A stretch of 64,000 nt of DNA, taken from Mycobacterium nebraskense. GTDB taxonomy: Bacteria; Actinomycetota; Actinomycetes; Mycobacteriales; Mycobacteriaceae. The stretch lies in NCBI RefSeq assembly GCF_002102255.1, contig NZ_LQPH01000185.1, forward strand, positions 1 through 64,000. The letters run 5' to 3'. Made by a program: the position numbers and the translations under genes. Below, piece by piece: positions 58,995 through 64,000 of the stretch (the first letter of the stretch is position 1; every line of letters begins with the position of its first letter). Under the pieces are notes generated by a model. The model was given only the letters and a program-made list of their open reading frames with translations, was not told the origin of the DNA and searched no databases.

Positions 58995-60958
58995 CCCTCG
59001 GCGACGAGATTCTCGGCGAGACCACCGGCGACCGGGAGCTGTACCAGCGACAAGACGTGGTGCGCCGGGCTCCCCGGCGGAGCCACCAGCACATACTCGC
59101 TGCCCTGTCGTTGTGCTCGGTCGCGCGCGGCGGCCAGTGCGCTGACGCCGGCCGAGCCGAGCTGGGTCACCGCGCTGAGATCGATCGTCAACGGCGCGAC
59201 GCCGGAACGGCTTTCGACCGCGATCAGCCGATCCAGCGTGGAAGCGCTGTTGGAGTCGACGTCGCCGCTGACGACGATGCGCCCGGGTTCGGTGACCACG
59301 GAGACGAATTCGGAGTTCATCGACTGCTGCTGATCTGCCCGGCTGACGAGCGTGTCGGTGACGAAATTGGCCGGTCGTGACAGGCGGTGCGTCAGGCGGG
59401 CGGTGGTGCCACCAGGCCCATGGGTTACGTGCGCGCTGGTCACCAGGGCTTCGGCCATGGCGAGCCCGCGACCACGGCCCTGTTCGCCTTCACGATGGTC
59501 CTTCCACTGTCCACGGTCGATGACCGACGCATGCAGGTTGCCGTCGCCGGCTAGCGACGCTTCGACGACGATGCCGTCGGAAACCTCTGTGGCATAACCG
59601 TGTTCGACCGCGTTCTCAACGAATTCCGAGATCGCGTGCACGATGTCGGAAATGTCGTCGGCGGCGGCGCCGATGTCGGAGAGCCATTGACGCAAGCGGG
59701 CACGCACCGTGCGTGCGGCCTGAATCGTGGCATCCAGCGTCATCTGGAGCGGTGGCGGCGGCGTGCGCCGTTGCGCCGCAAGCAGGGTGATGTCGTCGCT
59801 GTAGCCGGTCGACCGCAGCAGCAATTCCAAAGTCTCCGAACAGATACGGTCGATGGGGCGCGCCGAGGACTCGATGACGAACCCGCCCTGGCCGCCGGCG
59901 ATGTTGGCGGCCAAGTCGGCGAATTCGGCGGTGCTGGCCATTAGCGGCCGGCCGGGGCGTTCGATCAGGCCGTCGGTGTAGAGCATGACCGCGTCGCCCA
60001 CGCCGAGGAATTCGGTGCGCACCGGGAAACCCGTGCCGCTGCCCAGCGGGCCGGCCCCGGACGGCTCGAGGTAGCGCGCGTCGGCCTCCGCCCCGACGAA
60101 CAGCGGCGGTGGGTGACCGGCGGTGCAATACTGGAATTCGCCCGTGGTGAAGTCGAGCGATCCCACGCACACGGTGGCCGACCTCGATCCGGGCACATGT
60201 TCGTGGAAGCGGTCGACCGCCGCCAGCGCCTCGGCGACCGGATACCCCGCCAAGATCTGCATCCGCAGCGCGGTGCGCAATTGCGACATCACCGCGGCCG
60301 CCTCGACGCCATGGCCGACGACGTCGCCGACGATGAGAACCAGTCGATCGCCAAGGGGGACCGCATCAAACCAGTCGCCGCCGGCCGCTGTGTCCTGCGC
60401 GGCGACGAGGTACTCGGCGGCGACGTCGGCGCCGGAGACGACGGGCACCGACGGCGCCAGCAACGCCTGCTGCATGACGGTGGCCGAATCGCGGACGTTG
60501 CGGTACCGCTCGGACAACTCCTGCATGCGCGACTCGGCGGCCAGCCGTGCCCGCACCCGGTCGGTCACGTCGACGAAGGCGAGCTGCACGCCCTCGATCG
60601 CGCCGTCGTCGCCGTGCCGCGCCGTGACGATGAAGTCGAAGAAGTGTTCTTGTGCTCCCCCCGAGCCCTCGAAGTCAGCCTGTACCCGCCACTCGGTTCC
60701 TGACTGTGGCTCGCCCGTCTGGTAGACCCGGTCGAACATTTGTAAGATCTGCTGGCTCTCCAGCTCGGGGTAGACCTCTCGCACGAGGAGCCCGATGCTG
60801 TCGATCGGCGGACTGAGCGCGCGGTAGGCGGCGTTGACCGCGACGAATCGATGGTCGGGCCCCTCGAGGCCAACCAATAGCGCGGGGACGTTGTCGAAGG
60901 TGCGGCGCACGTCGTCGGCCGCACCCACGGTCCCGTCCCAGTTTCTCTCGGCCGCCAT
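58991..60958 (-). CDS. PAS-SpoIIE phosphatase-RsbW kinase-STAS fusion (Rv1364c type)
   Basis: A 655-residue multidomain sigma-factor regulator. PAS lies at about 16-135. A PP2C/SpoIIE phosphatase lies at about 170-390 (GGDWFDAV, GDVVGHG and YSDDITLL hold the metal Asp residues). An RsbW-type HATPase lies at about 400-530 (EFVENAVEHGY N-box, IDRGQW, GRGLAMAEA). A STAS anti-anti-sigma domain lies at about 545-645, with the phosphorylatable Ser in QLGSAGVSAL. It matches the domain order of M. tuberculosis Rv1364c, which regulates alternative sigma factors under stress. AGGAGGA precedes the ATG. Unrelated to catabolism by family. Confidence 0.93.
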   Translation of the reverse strand: MAAERNWDGTVGAADDVRRTFDNVPALLVGLEGPDHRFVAVNAAYRALSPPIDSIGLLVREVYPELESQQILQMFDRVYQTGEPQSGTEWRVQADFEGSGGAQEHFFDFIVTARHGDDGAIEGVQLAFVDVTDRVRARLAAESRMQELSERYRNVRDSATVMQQALLAPSVPVVSGADVAAEYLVAAQDTAAGGDWFDAVPLGDRLVLIVGDVVGHGVEAAAVMSQLRTALRMQILAGYPVAEALAAVDRFHEHVPGSRSATVCVGSLDFTTGEFQYCTAGHPPPLFVGAEADARYLEPSGAGPLGSGTGFPVRTEFLGVGDAVMLYTDGLIERPGRPLMASTAEFADLAANIAGGQGGFVIESSARPIDRICSETLELLLRSTGYSDDITLLAAQRRTPPPPLQMTLDATIQAARTVRARLRQWLSDIGAAADDISDIVHAISEFVENAVEHGYATEVSDGIVVEASLAGDGNLHASVIDRGQWKDHREGEQGRGRGLAMAEALVTSAHVTHGPGGTTARLTHRLSRPANFVTDTLVSRADQQQSMNSEFVSVVTEPGRIVVSGDVDSNSASTLDRLIAVESRSGVAPLTIDLSAVTQLGSAGVSALAAARDRAQRQGSEYVLVAPPGSPAHHVLSLVQLPVAGGLAENLVAEG

Positions 60959-61166
60959 TGGCCGTTCCTCCTACGGACCCCTTCTCGGACCGTGTCCCGC
61001 AAGCTGGTCAGAAAGCGCTGAGCACTCGCCAGACACCAAAGTTAAGAGTATCAACGGCAACCCGGTGCTCGATGCAACAGTTTTCCCAGCGTGGCGCGGC
61101 TGCACCACTCGGCTGCCAATTTAACCAGTCCGGTTGGTAATTAATCAGCGCGGGTATCACGCGCTC

Positions 61167-61457
61167 ATGGTCAATGTCGTCCCGCGGCGGTTGATCTCGA
61201 TCTGGCGACGCATCGTGACGTCACCGGTGCTCGCCTTGAATGGCTGGGTGGCCTTCAATCTGCCGCGAACGGTGACCGCATTGGGCGGATCGCTGCTGAT
61301 GGGCCTGGTGGCCGTGCACGCCTATGTCGTTATTACCGAACCGGGCGCGCCCTTGTACTTCGCTGTCTACTCCGCTCTGCTGGCGCTTTGTTGCCTGACG
61401 GCCGCGGCCGCGATGGTGTTCGCCCTCAAACCGCATGTGCCACAGGCGGGCTGGTAG
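61167..61457 (+). CDS. small two-helix membrane protein
   Basis: A 96-residue protein. The basic N-terminus (VPRRLISIWRRIV) is followed by two predicted membrane helices, at about 37-58 (LGGSLLMGLVAVHAYVVI) and 66-88 (FAVYSALLALCCLTAAAAMV). I do not recognise the family. A TTG at 61134 extends the frame. ATG 61167 is chosen, though neither has a clear ribosome site. It is divergent from the stress phosphatase, with about 200 bases between them that hold no other gene. Confidence 0.55.
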   Translation: MVNVVPRRLISIWRRIVTSPVLALNGWVAFNLPRTVTALGGSLLMGLVAVHAYVVITEPGAPLYFAVYSALLALCCLTAAAAMVFALKPHVPQAGW

Positions 61458-61749
61458 TTCGGCAGCGTGTCTGCATGGCCTTCCTCGCCATCTATATGGT
61501 GGCGCTGACATGCCGCAATCCGGATTGCTCCAAGCCGCGCACCGGGATCGTGTTGCCGGAGCGCGACTTTCTCAGCTAAGGGACCGGCGCTTCGGAAGAC
61601 GCGCCCGCAAACGTCTGAACCGCACAGGGCGGATACCCAATTTCGTCGGCGCCATGCCGGCTCAGCCCGCCGGGGCTAACGTGATGCCCCGGCTCGATGA
61701 AGGAAAGTTTCGGCGTTGCAGGCTTACTCGCGTGCCTGCGCCAACCCGG
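61458..61749. other. 292-base region without a confident gene
   Basis: It contains one possible 34-residue frame on the plus strand (61475-61579) with CRNPDCSKP, which could be a small Cys-containing protein, but there is no ribosome site. The rest, up to the amidohydrolase end at 61750, shows no clear terminator or repeat. Confidence 0.4.
61475..61579 (+). CDS. possible 34-residue protein
   Basis: ATG 61475 opens a frame with a short hydrophobic start (AFLAIYMVAL) and a CxxxxC motif (CRNPDCSKP). It follows the membrane protein by 17 bases. There is no ribosome site and no family match that I recognise, so coding status is doubtful. Confidence 0.2.
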   Translation: MAFLAIYMVALTCRNPDCSKPRTGIVLPERDFLS

Positions 61750-62955
61750 TCAGGCGGAGACGGGTTTTTTCGCCGGAGCGGAAACCTTCATCAGCTTCAT
61801 CAGGTTGCCGCCCATGATCTTGGCGATGTCCGCCTCGTCGAAGTCGGTGAGTTCGTCAACGAAGGAGATCGGGTCCTTTAGTCCTTCGGGGTGCGGCCAG
61901 TCGGAGCCGAAGAGCACCCGGTCGGTACCCACCATCTTGACGATCTCGGTGAACCGGTCCTCCCAGAACGGGGTGATGTAGACGCAGCGCTTGAACGCCT
62001 CGATGGGGTCCTCGCTGAACGACTGCGGCATCTTCTTGTAGACGCCCTTGAGACCCTTGAAGAGGTCGGGCACCCAATCGGCGCCGTTCTCGATAGACAG
62101 GATCCGCAGCTCCGGGTTGCGGGACAGCGCGCCGTGGCACACCAGCGCACCCATCGCGTCCAGGATCGGCCGATGGCCCATCGCGAAGCTGCGGAATGCG
62201 GTCGGCTTGAACGGCAGGAACTCGTCGCCGGGCTCCCACACGTTCGCGAACTCGGAGTAACCACTGTCCGACGCGTGCATCGAGACCGGGAGCTCGGCCT
62301 TGATGCAGGCCTGCCAGAACGGGTCGAACTCCTCGAGGCCGAATGAGCGGCTGCCCTTGTAGCCGGGCACCGGCGCCGGGCGGACCAGCACGGTGCGCGC
62401 GCCGCGCTCCACGCACCACTGAAGTTCTTCGAGCGCGCGCTCGACGATGGGCAGGGTGATCACCGGGGTGGCGAAGATGCGGTCCTGATAGTTGAACGAC
62501 CACTGCTCGTACATCCACTCGTTCAGCGCGTGGATGACGTCGTGGGTCATCTCCGGGTCGTCCTTCATGCGCTCCTCGACCAGGCTGGCCAGGGTCGGGA
62601 ACATCAGGGCGTAGTCGATGCCGAGCTCGTCCATGACCTCCAGCCGCGCGCCCGGTTCGCGGAAGGCGGGGATCGCCTTCATCGGCTCGCCGAGGATCTC
62701 GCGGTAGCTCTTACCCTGCGCGCCGTGGCGGAAGTAGTCCTCCTGGGCGCCGGGGCGTGCCACCACCTCGAACGTCGGGTTGGGGATGTACTCGCTGATG
62801 TGGCCGCGCACCACGATCTTGGTGCGACCGCGCACCTGCACGTAGTCGATGACGTTCTTGCGCTTCTCCGGCAGGAACTTGGTCAGCGCCTCCTGCGGCT
62901 CGTACATGTGGTTGTCCGCGTCGAACACGGGGAAGGAAAGTTCGCGAGACGGCAT
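61750..62955 (-). CDS. amidohydrolase-2 family TIM-barrel protein
   Basis: A 401-residue protein. VFDADNHMYEP is the N-terminal signature, VSMHASDSGY a barrel His, SIENGADW the subgroup motif, and FGSDWPHPEGL the last Asp. It is the same length and plan as the gene at 22595-23797 and is clearly a paralogue. AAGGAG lies 6 bases before the ATG. Upstream is a 19-bp palindrome and the TetR-hotdog gene, so it is probably controlled separately from the 21-bp regulon. Confidence 0.86.
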   Translation of the reverse strand: MPSRELSFPVFDADNHMYEPQEALTKFLPEKRKNVIDYVQVRGRTKIVVRGHISEYIPNPTFEVVARPGAQEDYFRHGAQGKSYREILGEPMKAIPAFREPGARLEVMDELGIDYALMFPTLASLVEERMKDDPEMTHDVIHALNEWMYEQWSFNYQDRIFATPVITLPIVERALEELQWCVERGARTVLVRPAPVPGYKGSRSFGLEEFDPFWQACIKAELPVSMHASDSGYSEFANVWEPGDEFLPFKPTAFRSFAMGHRPILDAMGALVCHGALSRNPELRILSIENGADWVPDLFKGLKGVYKKMPQSFSEDPIEAFKRCVYITPFWEDRFTEIVKMVGTDRVLFGSDWPHPEGLKDPISFVDELTDFDEADIAKIMGGNLMKLMKVSAPAKKPVSA

Positions 62956-62991
62956 GGCGATCTCCTTGCGGAAGTCTGGGGTTCTCTGTAT

Positions 62992-63010
62992 GTGGTAATG
63001 ACGTTACCAC
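62992..63010. promoter_or_regulatory. 19-bp perfect palindrome upstream of amidohydrolase
   Basis: GTGGTAA and TTACCAC face each other across TGACG. It lies 37-55 bases upstream of the amidohydrolase start and just after the TetR-hotdog stop. It is a likely TetR-type operator, different from the 21-bp motif. Confidence 0.6.
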
Positions 63011-63037
63011 TTTCCCGCAGCTAGTTGTACAGGGGTC

Positions 63038-64000
63038 TTATGCTTCCGCGCCAAGGCCAAGTGTCGGCGTCTTTCCGCTGATGACGGCGAAGTTCACGGT
63101 CGCCGTCGCGACGAGCTCATCGTCGGCGTCGCTGTAGATGTCCACCTGCATCACCATCGCCCGTCGCCCGGACCGCAGCATCCTGGGCACCGCCAACGCC
63201 GAGCCCTGCCGGATCGGACGCAGGTAACGAATGAAGAGGTCCGCGGTCGTCATCGTGGTGCCCGGCTGCAGGTAATCCAGACCGAACTGTCCACCCGCCA
63301 CGTCGACGAGCGTCGCAATCAGGCCGCCCTGCAGCGCGCCGGAGGTGTTGACGACGGCCGGGCTGACCGGAATCGTCATCGCGAATTCGCCATCCCGGCT
63401 TCCCGGGCGCATGCCGATCTGGGCGAACAACTCGGCCAGCGACGGCGCGCTCGACTCCTCGTCACGCTCCCGGATGCCTAGCGCGCGACTGCAGAATTCA
63501 TACAGTTGCCCGACGTCGACCGGCGCACCGTTCAATTCCGTTCCCAGCCAATGCAATCGCTGCGCGCCCATCACCGTCTGCATGACGATGGCGGCCGCCG
63601 CCCCAACGTCCAGTCCCGGGTTGAAGACACCCTCGGTGATGCCCTGCCCCACGATGTCGCGAATCAGTCGGTGCAAGGGCGAGAGCACCCGGGCGTAATC
63701 GCGGGGACGCGTTTCGGCCAAATGCTGGTTGTAGAGCGTCAACGCGCGATTGAGGCTGTCTTGGGTGCTCGATTCCGGTTGCTGGCTGATGCGGTCGATC
63801 ACCAACTTCAGTGCCGCGGTGCTATCCAGCCCGTCGGTCTCGGCGCGCCAGGTTTCCACCGATTGGGCGATGGTCCGGTCGAAGAGCGCCAGCAGCAACT
63901 CGTCCTTGCTGCTGAAATGCTGGTAGAAGGCACGCAACGACGTCTTGGAGCGGGCGACGACCTCCTGCACGGTGAAGTCGGTGCGCCCGGTTTCGCCCAA
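63038..64000 (-). CDS. TetR regulator fused to a hotdog thioesterase domain (5' part outside window)
   Basis: About 320 residues are visible; the true start lies beyond the window edge. Residues 1-45 are the second half of a TetR helix-turn-helix (FTVQEVVARSKTSLRAFYQH then FSSKDELLLALF). A helical TetR ligand domain runs to about 185. The C-terminal 125 residues are a PaaI-like hotdog domain (NTSGALQGGLIATLVDVAGG and FIRYLRPIRQGSAL). The hotdog domain probably senses or hydrolyses an acyl-CoA. Likely target: the 19-bp palindrome at 62992, just downstream of its own stop. Confidence 0.8.
   Translation of the reverse strand: MGETGRTDFTVQEVVARSKTSLRAFYQHFSSKDELLLALFDRTIAQSVETWRAETDGLDSTAALKLVIDRISQQPESSTQDSLNRALTLYNQHLAETRPRDYARVLSPLHRLIRDIVGQGITEGVFNPGLDVGAAAAIVMQTVMGAQRLHWLGTELNGAPVDVGQLYEFCSRALGIRERDEESSAPSLAELFAQIGMRPGSRDGEFAMTIPVSPAVVNTSGALQGGLIATLVDVAGGQFGLDYLQPGTTMTTADLFIRYLRPIRQGSALAVPRMLRSGRRAMVMQVDIYSDADDELVATATVNFAVISGKTPTLGLGAEA

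Overview
The window is high-GC actinobacterial DNA, almost certainly a Mycobacterium. The signs are dense gene packing with ATGA/GTGA stop-start overlaps, GTG and TTG starts, a mycofactocin-coupled short-chain dehydrogenase (SDR), an NDMA-type zinc alcohol dehydrogenase, two F420-type luciferase-like (LLM) oxidoreductases, a CsbD-like stress protein and a PAS-SpoIIE-RsbW-STAS stress phosphatase of the Rv1364c type. I see no rRNA, tRNA, transposase, phage or CRISPR genes.

Layout. (1) 0.2-9.5 kb: an aminoglycoside-kinase-like protein, a PPOX protein, a mycofactocin SDR and an acyl-CoA dehydrogenase (minus strand). Divergent from these is a plus-strand operon: FabG-like SDR, thiolase, class III CoA-transferase, acyl-CoA dehydrogenase and a GntR/FCD regulator, followed by a small secreted protein. 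(2) 9.5-16.5 kb: a minus-strand operon of three crotonase-fold proteins followed by three acyl-CoA ligases. (3) 16.6-21.1 kb: hotdog thioesterase, crotonase, a TetR regulator, SDR and a DapA-family aldolase. (4) 21.2-28.5 kb: CsbD, then a six-gene operon (crotonase, amidohydrolase, ligase, amidohydrolase and a pair of acyl-CoA dehydrogenases). (5) 28.6-31.4 kb: a different module for sulfide/persulfide and thiol handling (SQR-like flavoprotein, AhpD-like protein, thioredoxin, two tiny proteins). (6) 31.5-40.0 kb: minus-strand oxidative operons with a KshA-like Rieske oxygenase, isochorismatase-fold protein, hotdog protein, ligase, SDR, P450, CoA-transferase and SCP-x-type thiolase. (7) 40.1-49.4 kb: SnoaL, Baeyer-Villiger-type monooxygenase, alpha/beta hydrolase, SnoaL, F420 enzyme; an orphan carboxyltransferase; F420 enzyme, P450 and SDR. 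(8) 49.4-59.0 kb: tandem palindromic repeats, SDR, alcohol dehydrogenase, P450, Rieske ferredoxin, two amidohydrolases, an esterase-fold protein and a second acyl-CoA dehydrogenase pair. (9) 59-64 kb: stress phosphatase, a small membrane protein, a fifth amidohydrolase and a TetR-hotdog fusion cut by the window edge.

How the genes fit together. The content reads as one very large catabolic gene set. Oxygenases (three P450s, KshA-like Rieske, Baeyer-Villiger-type) and SDR/ADH/F420 enzymes would oxidise and open a cyclic or branched hydrophobic substrate such as a steroid, terpenoid or polyketide. Hydrolases would cut C-C or ester bonds. Ligases, acyl-CoA dehydrogenases, crotonases, thiolases and CoA-transferases would then run beta-oxidation. 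The substrate cannot be named from sequence.

The strongest new observation is a shared 21-bp palindromic motif (arms CTACTGTAA and TTACAGTAG, 3-bp spacer). It is perfect at 35173-35193 and recurs in degenerate form in most of the main promoter regions between 16.5 and 56.6 kb, including the one next to the resident TetR gene (18236-19033). This suggests that the scattered operons form one regulon.
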